Positions 39,717-49,132 of a DNA stretch of 64,000 nt are shown here, piece after piece. The number at the start of each line of letters is the position of its first letter. The first letter of the stretch is position 1. The notes beneath the pieces were generated by a model. That model was not told where the DNA came from. It did not search any database and saw only the letters and a list, made by a program, of their open reading frames with translations. The stretch comes from JBEEFP01 sp041166085 (GTDB lineage Bacteria; Actinomycetota; Acidimicrobiia; Acidimicrobiales; JAFATL01), in assembly GCA_041166085.1 (NCBI GenBank), contig JBEEFP010000058.1, positions 5,604 through 69,603 on the forward strand, in the 5' to 3' direction. Position numbers and translations under genes: made by a program.

Positions 39717-42700
39717 CTACGCCAGCTGCGCCTTCCGGCGACGGAGAGCGGCGCCGAGGACCACCAGCAGCAGGCCGAGAACGGCTTGTGCTGCGAGGGG
39801 GCCACCGGTCACCGGGAGCTCCGGCACGTTGGGCACGACGGGCGGGACAACCGTCACCGGCGGAACTGCAACCGGCGGCGTCACTTCCTGATGCCTGCAA
39901 GGGCAGGGCGGAGGCGGAGGGGGCGGGACGATCCGAGGGAGCGTCGCCACCGGGCAATCCACATCCACATTGATGCCCGAGCATGCACTGGTCACGGCCA
40001 CGTTCCCGAGCGCCACTGCAGCACCAGTTCTGATGCTGGTCGTGCCGTCCGAGTTGTTGGTCGTGTCAGCGTTGTTCACAAGGACATTGTCCCCACGGGA
40101 CCTGAGGGTCTCGTTTCCGGCGATCTCGATGTCGATGCCGAAGGGGAAGCCGATGCCGATCGCGTTGGCATTTCCGCCGTTGGCGAAAGTGCCGAGCCGC
40201 TGATCGTTGTCGGCGTCATTGTCCGAGTTGTTGGCGAGGGCGTCGTTCTTGCCGGTGTCGGCATTGGCGTCACCCACGTTGCTGATGTTCTGCTGCTGGT
40301 TGAACAGTTCGAGCGCTGCCGGATCGTGCACGGCCTGGACGACGTTCGTCGCCGAGTAGTTGCCGCGCGCGAGGGCCGAGCCCGTTTCAACCGTTGCACT
40401 GCCATCCGAGTTGCTACCGGTGTCGGCGAAGTTGGTGGCGAGCAAGTCGCCGCCTGTCACGACGGTGGCGTTGCCGCCCACGCCGATCCCAAGACCGAAA
40501 CCGAAACCGCCCAACCCGAGTCCGATGCCGACACCAGTGCCGTTTCCGCCGTCTGCGAACAGGCCGGCGGTCTGGTCAGTGTCTGCGTCGTTCACGGAGT
40601 TGTTTCCAATGGCAAGGTTGCGCCCCGTCGAAGCGGTGCCCTCGCCCTCGTTCCGGACCCGGGACCGCTGGTCGATCGTGGAGAAGCCGCTGTCGATGAT
40701 GTCGACAGTGGCCACCTGATCGATGGCGGTGTCCGAGACGTTCCCGTAGGCGGTGGCAGCGCCGGTGACGATGCCGGCCGAACCATCGGAGTTGTTGTTG
40801 GTGTCGGCGAAGCCCGTGGCGATGACATCGTCTGCCTGGGTGCGGGCGTTTCCGCCGATACCCACGCCGATGCCGATGCCGAAGGCCCCGTTGCCGATGT
40901 CGATAGCGATGCCGATACCGACGCCCGTGCCATCTCCAGCGTTGGAGAACAGGCCCGAACGCTGATTGGTGTCAGCGTCGTTCTCTGAGTTGTTGCCAAT
41001 GGCCCGGTTGCGACCGGTGTCGGCGGTGCCGTCACCATCGTTGGTCACGCGAGCGCGCTGGTCGATTGTCGTGAAGCCCTTGCCGTTGATGGCGACGTCG
41101 GCGACCTGACCGCTGTTGATGGCGGTGGACGCGTAGTTGCCGTAGGCAGTGGCGGAACCCGTCGTGATGGACGCGAGGCCGTCGGACGCGTTGCTGTTGT
41201 CCGAGAAGCTCGCGGATGTCACGTCATCGGCGGTGGCGCGAGCGTTGCCGCCCACACCGGCCCCGACGCCGATCCCGAAGGAAGGCACCCGGATGCCGCC
41301 GATTCCGACGCCGAGACCAAAGCCCGTGCCGTCCCCGCCGTTGGCGAAGAGGCCGTTGCGCTGGTCGGTGCTGGCGTCGTTGTCAGAGTTGTTGCCGGTG
41401 GCCCGGTTGCGTCCAGTGGACGCAACGGCGTCACCATCGTTCGTGACCCGGACGTTCTGATCGACGATGGCGAAGCCATCGCCGTCGATCGTGACCGGAG
41501 CAGTCTGGTCGACGGCCGTCGTGGCGTAGTTGCCGTAGGCGGTCGCCGAGCCGGTGCTGATGCCTGCGGCACCGTCGGAGTTGTTCGCGTTGGTGGTGAA
41601 AGACGTTGCCAGCACGTCATCGGCCGTAGTGCGAGCGTTGCCGCCCAGTCCGATGCCGATGCCGATGCCAGTACCACCGAGGCCGACGCCGATACCCGCG
41701 CCCGTGCCGTCCCCGCCGTTGGCGAAGAGACCCGTGCGCTGGTTGGTGGAAGCGTCGTTCTCTGAGTTGTTGCCGATGGCCCGGTTGCGTCCGGTGTCGG
41801 CCGTGCTGTCGCCCGTGTTGGTCACACGGACCAGCTGGTCGACGAACGTGAAGCCGTCACCGCCGATGGCAATGTCGGCGACCTGACCGTCGTTGACGGT
41901 GGTGGTCGCGTAGTTGCCGTACGCAGTGGCCGAGCCAGTCGTGATGGAGGCCAGACCGTCGGACGAGTTGCTGTTGTCCGCGATGGCGGTCGACGTGACG
42001 TCCCGAGCATCGATACGAGCGTTGCCGCCAGTACCGATACCGAGGCCGAAGCCGGTGCCGCCCAGTCCGATGCCGACGCCCACGCCCGTGCCGTCCCCGC
42101 CGTTGGCGAAGAGACCGGTGCGCTGGTTGGTGTCGGCATCGTTGGCCGAGTTGTTGCCGGTGGCGCGGTTGCGTCCAGTGGACGCCACAGCATCACCGTC
42201 GTTGTTCACCCTGGTGGCCTGGTCGACAAAGGCGAAGCCCTTGCCCCCGATGGCGACCGGAGCGGTCTGGTCGACGGCCGTCGTGGCATAGCTGCCGTAG
42301 GCGGTCGCCGAGCCGGTGTTGATGCCTGCGGACCCGTCGGAAGAGTTCGACGTGTCAGCGATGGCGGTGGCCACGAGATCACGTGCATCGATGCGAGCGT
42401 TGCCGCCCGTGCCGATGCCGATCCCGATACCGGGGCCGCCAATGCCGATACCAATGCCAACACCCGTGCCGTTGCCACCCTGGGCAAAGGCGCCGGTGCG
42501 CTGGTTGGTGTTGACGTCATTGACGGAGTTGTTGCCGGTGGCCCGGTTCCGGCCTGTATCGGCCGTCCCGTCGCCATCGTTGGTCACGCGACCCCGCTGG
42601 TCCACAAAGGCGAACCCGTCGCCGGCAATGGCGACGCCGGCGTCCTGGCTCAGGGCGCTCGAGGAGAAGTTCCCCGAGGCCATGGCCTCACCGGTGGAGA

Positions 42701-44612
42701 TCGAAGCGGAACCGTTCGACTCGTTGGCCGTGGTCGCGATCGCCGTAGCGGTCACATCACGGAGATCGATGCGAGCGTTGCCGCCCGTGCCGATCCCGAT
42801 CCCAATGCCCTGGCCGATCCCGAGGTCGACGTCAGTGTCGTTGCCACCACGGGCAAAGGCACCGGCGCGCTGACGGGTAGCGGCGTCGTTGAACGAGTCG
42901 TTTCCGGTGGCCCGGTTGCGTCCTGTGGAGGCAACGGCGTCACCGTCATTGGAAATGCGCGCCCGCTGGTCGATGAAGGCGAATCCGGGGTCGTTGTCGA
43001 ACCCGGCGGCCTGAGCGACGCGGTCGTTGGTCACGTTCCCGCAGGCGGTCGCGGCACCAGTGGTGACGCTCGCGGACCCATCGGAACGGTTCGTTGTGTC
43101 GGCAATGTTGGTGGCCAGGAGGTCACGGACCCGGATGCGGGCGCCGCCCGCTGCCGGGGTCGCGAAGAGACCCGACCGCTGCCTGGTGTCGGCCAGGTTG
43201 ACCGACACATTGCCAGTGGCACGGTTGCGGCCGGTGTCGGCCGTTCCGTCGCCGGTGTTGGACAGGTTCGCCCGCTGGTCGATGAACGTGAAGCCATCCT
43301 TGACGGCGGCGTCAGCGTGCTGATCGAGCTGGGTGGACGAGGTGTTTCCGTTGGCGCAGGCCTCACCGGTGGTGATGCTCGCAGCGCCGTCCGAGCGGTT
43401 GGTCGTGTCGGCGATGTTGGTCGCCACCACGTCGCGGGCCCGGATGTCATCACCGAACACGCCAGCACGCTGGCGGGTATCGGCGTCGTTGAAGCTGGCA
43501 TTTCCCACACCGGTGTTGTTGCCGGTGGTCGCGCGCGCTTCGCCCTCGTTGCGTACCCGGATTCGCTGGTCCGGGAATGCGAGGCCGTTGTCGAGCGCGG
43601 TGGTGGATGCCTGGGTGATCGTGGTGTTCGAGTCGTTTCCGTTTGCGGTGGCCATGCCGGTGTTGATGTCGGCGGAGCCATCAGACGAATTTGTCGTCGT
43701 TGCGATGTTCGTCAGCACGATGTCGGCCCTGGGTGGACCGCGTGCCGAGTTCGCCCGCTGGTCCGTACTGGATACGTTGTCCGACAGATTGCCGACAGCG
43801 GTGTTGCCACCGGTGTTGGCGTCTGCGTCGCCGTCATTGGAGATGCGTGCCGACTGGTCAGTGATACTCACGCCGCCGGTGCCATTCCCCACAACGGTTG
43901 CCCACTGGCCGACGTCGCCCACCGACTTGTTGCCGGTGGCATCGGCGTCACCCGTGGTCACACCAGCACTGCCGTCCGAGTCGTTGGTCGTATCCGCGAT
44001 GTTGCTGTGGATAGAACCCGTCTCGGCGATCGCTCGCTGGTCGGTGCTCGCATCGTTGATGGACGCGTTGCCGGTGACGTCGTTGTTCCCCGTGTCCGCA
44101 CTGCCGTCGCCGTCGCTGACGACGATGGCACGTTGGTCGAGGGTATTGACGCCGCCCCCAGCGAAGATGGCCTGCTCCACGTTCGTGTTGCTCTCACTGC
44201 CGCTGCCCTTTGCGTCGCCCGTTGTCAGCGTTGCGCTGCCATTGGACGAGCTCTTGGTATCGGCACTGTTGCTGAGCACCGCGTCGCGGTTGCCGTCCGT
44301 CGTCGCATTCTGGTCGTTGTCGGCCGTGTTGACGGATTCGTTCCCGTTCAGCGTGTTGCTGCCAGTGTTCGCCTGACCAGAGCCTTCGCTCGTGATCTTG
44401 GTGTTCGACTTGGCAACCGTCACGCCATCGCCGCCGCCGCCCTTCTGGGCGGATGCGGCTGGGGTAGCCGTTGCATCGCTGGTGGCCTCCTGGGCTGACG
44501 CCCGGCCGGCGCCGAAGATGGTCGCCACCCACGCCACTGCGATCAGCAGCAGCAGGGAGGCGGTTCTCCGACGGCCGTGGAGACCGGTTTGGATTGGTTC
44601 GCTCGTTCCCAC
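39717..44612 (-). CDS. Giant repeat-built cell-wall-anchored surface protein (13 repeats, LPVTG sortase motif)
   Basis: A 1631-residue exported protein. The signal peptide (RRRTASLLLLIAVAWVATIF, ending GRASAQ) is followed by 13 tandem units of ~90-130 residues, a Pro-rich spacer (PPPPPPPCPC and VPPVTVVPPVVP), LPVTGG (39804-39818), a hydrophobic helix and RRRK: a complete sortase anchor. Each unit reads roughly DQR-R-SNDGDG-ADTGRNRATGNNS, NDADTNQR-GLFA, ARDV-ATAIADT, NSSDGSASITTGSATAYGN. Units 6-13 gain a Gly/Ile/Val run such as GIGIGIGTGGNAR. Asn/Asp/Thr/Gly dominate and there is little aromatic content, suggesting an extended beta structure or Ca-binding stalk. GTG 44612 has AAGGAGG at ideal spacing, overriding an upstream in-frame start. 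No sortase is in the window. Role in adhesion or matrix is inferred. Confidence 0.85.
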   Translation of the reverse strand: MGTSEPIQTGLHGRRRTASLLLLIAVAWVATIFGAGRASAQEATSDATATPAASAQKGGGGDGVTVAKSNTKITSEGSGQANTGSNTLNGNESVNTADNDQNATTDGNRDAVLSNSADTKSSSNGSATLTTGDAKGSGSESNTNVEQAIFAGGGVNTLDQRAIVVSDGDGSADTGNNDVTGNASINDASTDQRAIAETGSIHSNIADTTNDSDGSAGVTTGDADATGNKSVGDVGQWATVVGNGTGGVSITDQSARISNDGDADANTGGNTAVGNLSDNVSSTDQRANSARGPPRADIVLTNIATTTNSSDGSADINTGMATANGNDSNTTITQASTTALDNGLAFPDQRIRVRNEGEARATTGNNTGVGNASFNDADTRQRAGVFGDDIRARDVVATNIADTTNRSDGAASITTGEACANGNTSSTQLDQHADAAVKDGFTFIDQRANLSNTGDGTADTGRNRATGNVSVNLADTRQRSGLFATPAAGGARIRVRDLLATNIADTTNRSDGSASVTTGAATACGNVTNDRVAQAAGFDNDPGFAFIDQRARISNDGDAVASTGRNRATGNDSFNDAATRQRAGAFARGGNDTDVDLGIGQGIGIGIGTGGNARIDLRDVTATAIATTANESNGSASISTGEAMASGNFSSSALSQDAGVAIAGDGFAFVDQRGRVTNDGDGTADTGRNRATGNNSVNDVNTNQRTGAFAQGGNGTGVGIGIGIGGPGIGIGIGTGGNARIDARDLVATAIADTSNSSDGSAGINTGSATAYGSYATTAVDQTAPVAIGGKGFAFVDQATRVNNDGDAVASTGRNRATGNNSANDADTNQRTGLFANGGDGTGVGVGIGLGGTGFGLGIGTGGNARIDARDVTSTAIADNSNSSDGLASITTGSATAYGNYATTTVNDGQVADIAIGGDGFTFVDQLVRVTNTGDSTADTGRNRAIGNNSENDASTNQRTGLFANGGDGTGAGIGVGLGGTGIGIGIGLGGNARTTADDVLATSFTTNANNSDGAAGISTGSATAYGNYATTAVDQTAPVTIDGDGFAIVDQNVRVTNDGDAVASTGRNRATGNNSDNDASTDQRNGLFANGGDGTGFGLGVGIGGIRVPSFGIGVGAGVGGNARATADDVTSASFSDNSNASDGLASITTGSATAYGNYASTAINSGQVADVAINGKGFTTIDQRARVTNDGDGTADTGRNRAIGNNSENDADTNQRSGLFSNAGDGTGVGIGIAIDIGNGAFGIGIGVGIGGNARTQADDVIATGFADTNNNSDGSAGIVTGAATAYGNVSDTAIDQVATVDIIDSGFSTIDQRSRVRNEGEGTASTGRNLAIGNNSVNDADTDQTAGLFADGGNGTGVGIGLGLGGFGFGLGIGVGGNATVVTGGDLLATNFADTGSNSDGSATVETGSALARGNYSATNVVQAVHDPAALELFNQQQNISNVGDANADTGKNDALANNSDNDADNDQRLGTFANGGNANAIGIGFPFGIDIEIAGNETLRSRGDNVLVNNADTTNNSDGTTSIRTGAAVALGNVAVTSACSGINVDVDCPVATLPRIVPPPPPPPCPCRHQEVTPPVAVPPVTVVPPVVPNVPELPVTGGPLAAQAVLGLLLVVLGAALRRRKAQLA
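39950..44423 (-). repeat. Tandem coding repeat array, 13 imperfect units (~270-390 bp)
   Basis: The array fills most of the giant gene. Units 7-11 alternate in type: units 7 and 9 end with AVDQTAPV-I, units 8 and 10 with GQVAD-AI, and the openings alternate AVASTGRNRATG with TADTGRNRAIG. This shows a ~250-residue two-unit repeat on top of the single unit. Confidence 0.8.
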
Positions 44613-44810
44613 TTTCACCTCCTTTCCTTGTGCTCGTAGGGATGGATGAGTTGCCGCCCTCGCGTGCGCGCGAACAAGCACGCCCCGGAGGACGCCGATA
44701 GCAAACTCGCCCAGCAGGGGGTCCGTCAACGCAAAACCCTCGACCTGGAATCGAGGTCGAGGGTTCGTTCGTGCCTGGCGGCCCTGGCGGTTACGAGAAA
44801 TTCATGCGGG
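44613..44810. other. Leader of the giant repeat gene and end of the ligase transcript
   Basis: The 198-base gap holds the strong ribosome site of the giant gene (near 44615-44625) and the terminator at 44735-44765. No further gene was seen. The promoter of the giant gene should lie between the terminator and the start codon, but I could not identify it. Confidence 0.5.
44735..44765 (-). terminator. Rho-independent terminator of the acyl-AMP ligase gene
   Basis: A perfect 12-bp stem (44735-44746 with 44754-44765) has a 7-nt loop; on the minus strand the stem runs directly into TTTT. It is the one hairpin here with a classic T-tract and insulates the giant surface gene from upstream transcription. 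Confidence 0.75.
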
Positions 44811-46457
44811 TTAGGCCGGCACCAGCTCGTCGTCGAGGTAGCGGGTCCGGCACAGCGAGCGCTGGAGCTTGCCCGAGGAGGTCTTGGGCAGGGTGCCGGG
44901 ATGGACCAGGACGACGTCGCTCGGGCCCAGGCCCACGCTCTGGCGGACCCGGCGGGCCACCTCGTCACGGACGGGGGCGGTGTCGTCGGCCTTGGTCTCG
45001 GCCACCACCACCACCGATTCCTGGCCCCGCCGCCCGGCCACGCCGAAGGCGATCACGTTGCCGGCCCGGACACCCTCGACACCGGACGCGGCGGCCTCCA
45101 CGTCCTCGGGGAAGACGTTGCGGCCGGCCACGATGATCATGTCCTTGATGCGCCCGCAGACCACCAGCTCACCGTCGAGCGTGTAGGCGAGATCCCCGGT
45201 GCGCAGCCATCCGTCGTGCATGACGGCGGCGGTGGCGTCGGGTCGGTTGTAGTAGCCGGGGGTCACCGAGGTGCCGCGGAACTCGAGCTCGCCGACCTCG
45301 CGGTCGGTGAGCTCGGCGCCGGTCTCGGGTGCGCAGATCCGGATCTCGAGCCCGTCCACCGGACGGCCGAGGAGGGCGAAGGACCGGCCGTCCTCCGGCG
45401 CGCACTCCTTCGCAAGGCGATCACGTTCGAGGCAGGTGCGGTCGATGGTGTCCATGCGCAGTCCCGCCCCGGGCGCGGGGAAGGTTCCCGCGATGGCCAG
45501 CTCGGCCATCCCGAAGGCCGGGAAGGCAGCCGCCGGGTCGAGGCCGTGGCGGGCGCCCGCCTCGCAGAACGCGCCCATGGTGGCCGGGTCGACGGGCTCG
45601 GCCCCGTTGAGGGCGACGCGCCAACGCGACAGGTCGAGGTTGTCGAGGCGCTTGAGGGCACGAGCGGCGAGGGCGTAGGAGAAGTTGGGGCCGGCGGTGG
45701 CGGTCCCGCCGAAGTCGGACAGCCACTGCATCCATCGCGACGGCGATGCCATGAAGTCCTGCGGGGCGGCGAGCACCAGGTCGGCACCCGAGATCATGGG
45801 CAGGGTCATGAGGCCGATGAGACCCATGTCGTGGTACAGCGGCAGCCAGGAGACGAGCACGTCGTCGTCGGGATCGAGCTGGGCCGCGGCCGCGGCGCCG
45901 TCGAGGTTGGCCAGGATCGTGCGGTGCGGGAGCATCACACCCTTGGGCAGGGCCGTCGATCCGCTCGTGAACTGCAGCACGGCCAGGCTGTCGGGATCGA
46001 TGGTCGGCTCGGTGAAGGCGCCGGTGCCCAACTGCTGGAGGATCGCGAACGGCGGGTCGCCGACCACGGGGTCCACGAAGGGTGCCAGCTCGGCGTCGAT
46101 GACCAGGAGGGCGGCGTCAGCGTTGCGGACCCGGGTCCGTGTCTGGGACACGAACTCCTCGATGGAGGACATGCGCATCGGCAGCGGCAGCACGACCGCG
46201 GTCGCGCCGGCCAACCACGTGGCCTGAATGGCGGTCACGAGGGTCCGGCTGGTCGGGGCGAGCAGGGCGATGTGCGCGCCCGGACCCATGCCCCTGGCCT
46301 GGAAGGCGCCCGCCATGGCGCACGCCTCCTCGTGCAGCTGGGCCCACGGGACGCGCACGGGCTCGTCGTCGCCCGAGAGGAAGGTGATGGTCCCGCCTCG
46401 GGAGGTGGCGGACGCGATCCGCTGGGGCAGGCTCGAAGAAAGGGGGTTCTCCACCAT
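44811..46457 (-). CDS. Fatty-acyl-AMP/CoA ligase (AMP-binding enzyme, FAAL-like)
   Basis: A 548-residue adenylating enzyme. The AMP-binding P-loop is TSGSTALPKGVM; SWLPLYHDMGLIG is characteristic of fatty-acyl-AMP ligases; LNGAEPVD, GYYNRPDAT, WLRTGDLAY and the hinge CGRIKDMIIVAGRNVFPEDVE follow, ending with KTSSGKLQRS bearing the C-terminal Lys. It activates a fatty acid for transfer to CoA or a carrier protein. No polyketide synthase or carrier gene is adjacent, so the acceptor is unknown. ATG 46457 has GGAG upstream. Confidence 0.87.
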   Translation of the reverse strand: MVENPLSSSLPQRIASATSRGGTITFLSGDDEPVRVPWAQLHEEACAMAGAFQARGMGPGAHIALLAPTSRTLVTAIQATWLAGATAVVLPLPMRMSSIEEFVSQTRTRVRNADAALLVIDAELAPFVDPVVGDPPFAILQQLGTGAFTEPTIDPDSLAVLQFTSGSTALPKGVMLPHRTILANLDGAAAAAQLDPDDDVLVSWLPLYHDMGLIGLMTLPMISGADLVLAAPQDFMASPSRWMQWLSDFGGTATAGPNFSYALAARALKRLDNLDLSRWRVALNGAEPVDPATMGAFCEAGARHGLDPAAAFPAFGMAELAIAGTFPAPGAGLRMDTIDRTCLERDRLAKECAPEDGRSFALLGRPVDGLEIRICAPETGAELTDREVGELEFRGTSVTPGYYNRPDATAAVMHDGWLRTGDLAYTLDGELVVCGRIKDMIIVAGRNVFPEDVEAAASGVEGVRAGNVIAFGVAGRRGQESVVVVAETKADDTAPVRDEVARRVRQSVGLGPSDVVLVHPGTLPKTSSGKLQRSLCRTRYLDDELVPA

Positions 46458-46503
46458 ATGGACTCCGACCCAGCATGCACCCGGACCGTTACATCCGTGT
46501 TCC

Positions 46504-46542
46504 CGAGGCAATGACTTACGGTTTCCGTAAGTCATTGCCTCG
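46504..46542 (-). terminator. Perfect 18-bp stem-loop A3 (variant of family A) after leuS
   Basis: 46504-46521 pairs with 46525-46542 without mismatch, leaving a TTT loop. The right arm ends CATTGCCTCGAGA, close to the family A arm ATTTCCTCGAGA. It lies 4 bases after the leuS stop and before the ligase start, both on the minus strand. Confidence 0.65.
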
Positions 46543-46546
46543 AGAA

Positions 46547-48994
46547 TCAGCTGGGTTGCACGACCAGGTTGACGAGCTTGGGTGGGCGGGCGATGACCTT
46601 GTCGGGGGACGCGCCGGCGAGGGCCTCCTGCACCTTGGGCGAGGCCAGGGCCAGGCGCTCGGCCTCGCTCTCGTCGATCCCTGGGTCGACGTCGATCCGG
46701 TCGCGCAGCTTGCCGTTGACCTGCACGACCATGGTGACGGACTGCACGCGGGCCAGATCGGGGTCGGCCTCGGGCCACCGCTCCTCGTGCACGTGACCGC
46801 CCCTGCGCCGCTCCCACAGCTCGGCGGTGACGTGGGGCGCCATCGGCGCCATCAGCAACAGCATGGTGTCAACCGCCGCTTCGGTTGCGCCGCGCTTGTA
46901 GAGCAGGTTGGTGAACTCCATCAGGGCGGCGACCGCGGTGTTGTACGACCAGCGCTCGTACTCGCCGGAGACGCGCACGATGAGACGGTGGCTGGCCCGC
47001 GTGACCTCGTCGACGGCGGCCGCGTCGTTCGCGCGGGGCACTTCGCTGTCGGGGACGGCCAGGCGCCATACCCGCTGCAGGAAGCGCGAGCACCCGTCGA
47101 TGACCTCGTCAGTCTGCTCACCCCAGTCGACATCGTCGGCGGGCGGTCCGACGAACAGGTGGTAGAGCCGGAGCGCATCGGCGCCGACGGTGTCGAAGTA
47201 CTGCGCGGGCGCGACGAGGTTGCCCTTCGACTTCGACATCTTGGTGCCGCCCATGCGGATCATGCCCTGGGTGAACAGGCGCTTGAACGGCTCGCGGATG
47301 TCCTTGGGCGCCAGCCCGAGGTCGGCCAGCGCCTTGGTGTAGAAGCGGGCGTACATGAGGTGGAGGATGGCGTGCTCGATGCCACCGATGTACTGGTCGA
47401 CCGGCATCCAGTGACGGGCCGCGTCGTGGTTGACGGGCTCGCGTCCGTCCCGGGGATCGCAGAAGCGCAGGAAGTACCACGAGGAGTCGACGAACGTGTC
47501 CATGGTGTCGGTCTCGCGCACCGCCGGACCGCCGCAGATGGGGCAGGTGGTGGCGCGGAAGCCCTCGTGGAAGTTGAGGGGCGACTCCCCCGTCGGCCGG
47601 AACTCGACGTCGTCCGGTAGCAACACCGGCAGCTCGTCGTCGGGAAGCGGCACGATGCCGTGCGTGTCGCAGTAGACGACGGGGATGGGGCAGCCCCAGT
47701 AGCGCTGGCGGCTCAACAACCAGTCCCGCAGCCGGTAGTTGACCTTACGGACGCCGATGCCCTTGTTCTCGAGCCACTCGATGGCCTTGGCCTTGGCCTC
47801 GACCATGTGCAGGCCGTCGAGCCAGTCGCTGTTGATGGCCGGACCGTCGCCGGTGTACGCCTCGCCGTCGAAGCCCTCGGCCGGCTCGACGGTACGGACG
47901 ATGGGCAGGCCGTAAGCCTTGGCGAAGTCCCAGTCACGCTGGTCCTCGCCCGGCACGGCCATGATGGCCCCTGTTCCGTAGGTCATCAGCACGTAGTCGG
48001 CCAGGTAGATGGGTACGGGCGCGTTGTTGAACGGGTTCACCGCGTAGGAGCCGGTGAAGATGCCGCGCTTCTCGAGCCCGCCCTCGGTGGACTGGCGCTC
48101 GATCTCCGTCTCGTGACGCACGCGCTCGACGAAGGCGTCGACGTCGGCGCGCGTCTGCTCGGTGACCAATGACGGAACGAGCGGGTGCTCGGGCGCCAGC
48201 ACGACGAAGGTCATGCCGAAGGAGGTGTCCGGCCGGGTGGTGAAGACGCGAATGACCTCGCTGCTCGCGCTGCCTTGCACCTGGAGATCGAACTCGACGC
48301 CCTCGGACCGGCCGATCCAGTTGCGCTGCATGGTCTTGACGCGCTCGGGCCAGTCGAGCGTGTCGAGGTCGGCCAGCAGCTCGTCGGCGTAGTCGGTGAT
48401 CTTGAAGAACCACTGCTCGAGGTCGCGCTTCTCCACGACGTCGCCGGAACGCTCGCACGTGCCGTCGGCCAGCACCTGCTCGTTGGCCAGCACCGTGTTG
48501 CAGCCCGGGCACCAGTTCACGGTCGCCATGGCCCGGTAGGCCAGACCGGCCTCGAGGAAGCGCAGGAAGATGAACTGGTTCCAGCGCATGTACTCGGGGT
48601 CGTGGCTGCGGATCTCGCGGCGCCAGTCGTACATCGAGCCCAGCCGGCGGACCGACGCCTTCAGCTCCTCGATGCGGGCGTCGGTGAAGGGCCGGGGGTG
48701 ACTACCGCTCTTGATGGCCGCGTTCTCGGCCGGCAGCCCGAAGGAGTCGAACCCCATGGGCGAGAGCACGCCGTGGCCCTGCATGGTGCGGTGGCGGACG
48801 ATGAGGTCGCCGAAGGTGTAGTTGCGCACGTGCCCCTGGTGGGCGGGTCCGCTCGGGTACGGGTACATGCACAGCACGTAGAACGGCGGCCGGGGGTCGT
48901 CGTTGTCGACCTGGTACGTGCCGCGGGAGTCCCAGTGCTCCTGCCACTTGTTCTCGACCGCCTGCACGTCGTAATGAAGCTCGGGCACTGTCAC
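46547..48994 (-). CDS. leuS: Leucyl-tRNA synthetase
   Basis: An 815-residue class Ia synthetase charging tRNA-Leu. The HIGH-type motif is AHQGHVRNY (~51-59), the zinc-knuckle-like CPGC and CPICGG segments are present, the CP1 editing domain includes TTRPDTSFGMTF and the conserved MAVPGEDQRDWDFA region, and KMSKSKGN begins at ~585. Length is normal for bacterial LeuS. The start is one of two adjacent GTGs (48994 or 48988); there is no clear ribosome site, and a dispersed repeat sits immediately upstream. An in-frame extension upstream was rejected as it would translate the repeat. Confidence 0.96.
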   Translation of the reverse strand: MTVPELHYDVQAVENKWQEHWDSRGTYQVDNDDPRPPFYVLCMYPYPSGPAHQGHVRNYTFGDLIVRHRTMQGHGVLSPMGFDSFGLPAENAAIKSGSHPRPFTDARIEELKASVRRLGSMYDWRREIRSHDPEYMRWNQFIFLRFLEAGLAYRAMATVNWCPGCNTVLANEQVLADGTCERSGDVVEKRDLEQWFFKITDYADELLADLDTLDWPERVKTMQRNWIGRSEGVEFDLQVQGSASSEVIRVFTTRPDTSFGMTFVVLAPEHPLVPSLVTEQTRADVDAFVERVRHETEIERQSTEGGLEKRGIFTGSYAVNPFNNAPVPIYLADYVLMTYGTGAIMAVPGEDQRDWDFAKAYGLPIVRTVEPAEGFDGEAYTGDGPAINSDWLDGLHMVEAKAKAIEWLENKGIGVRKVNYRLRDWLLSRQRYWGCPIPVVYCDTHGIVPLPDDELPVLLPDDVEFRPTGESPLNFHEGFRATTCPICGGPAVRETDTMDTFVDSSWYFLRFCDPRDGREPVNHDAARHWMPVDQYIGGIEHAILHLMYARFYTKALADLGLAPKDIREPFKRLFTQGMIRMGGTKMSKSKGNLVAPAQYFDTVGADALRLYHLFVGPPADDVDWGEQTDEVIDGCSRFLQRVWRLAVPDSEVPRANDAAAVDEVTRASHRLIVRVSGEYERWSYNTAVAALMEFTNLLYKRGATEAAVDTMLLLMAPMAPHVTAELWERRRGGHVHEERWPEADPDLARVQSVTMVVQVNGKLRDRIDVDPGIDESEAERLALASPKVQEALAGASPDKVIARPPKLVNLVVQPS

Positions 48995-48998
48995 ACTT

Positions 48999-49036
48999 GC
49001 TCGCTTGCAAGCTGCGCTCGCTGAAGTGCGATGAGG
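48999..49036. repeat. Dispersed palindromic repeat copy 2, in the leuS leader
   Basis: This is the reverse-strand copy of the element at 17578-17613, sharing CATCGCAC, TCAGCGAGCGCAGC and TTGCAAGCGAGC with only one or two changes. It ends a few bases before the leuS GTG codons. Confidence 0.6.
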
Positions 49037-49132
49037 CCCCACGGATTCGGCCCGCACGAACGCGTTCGGCTCGGCCCCCCATCGCGGGCTGTTGCCGGTC
49101 CTGCGTGCTCCCACTCGTTCACCCAGGGCATC

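Noticed and set aside
39950..44423. Regular DNA repeats that could look like a CRISPR array or minisatellite
   Set aside because: Units are ~270-390 bp, stay in one reading frame and encode a protein with signal peptide and sortase anchor.
44735..44765. Possible riboswitch or small RNA upstream of the giant surface gene
   Set aside because: The perfect stem followed by TTTT on the minus strand is explained by termination of the upstream ligase gene.
49037..49114. N-terminal extension of LeuS into the dispersed repeat
   Set aside because: The extension would translate the repeat and has no counterpart in LeuS proteins; the GTG at 48994 gives a normal N-terminus.
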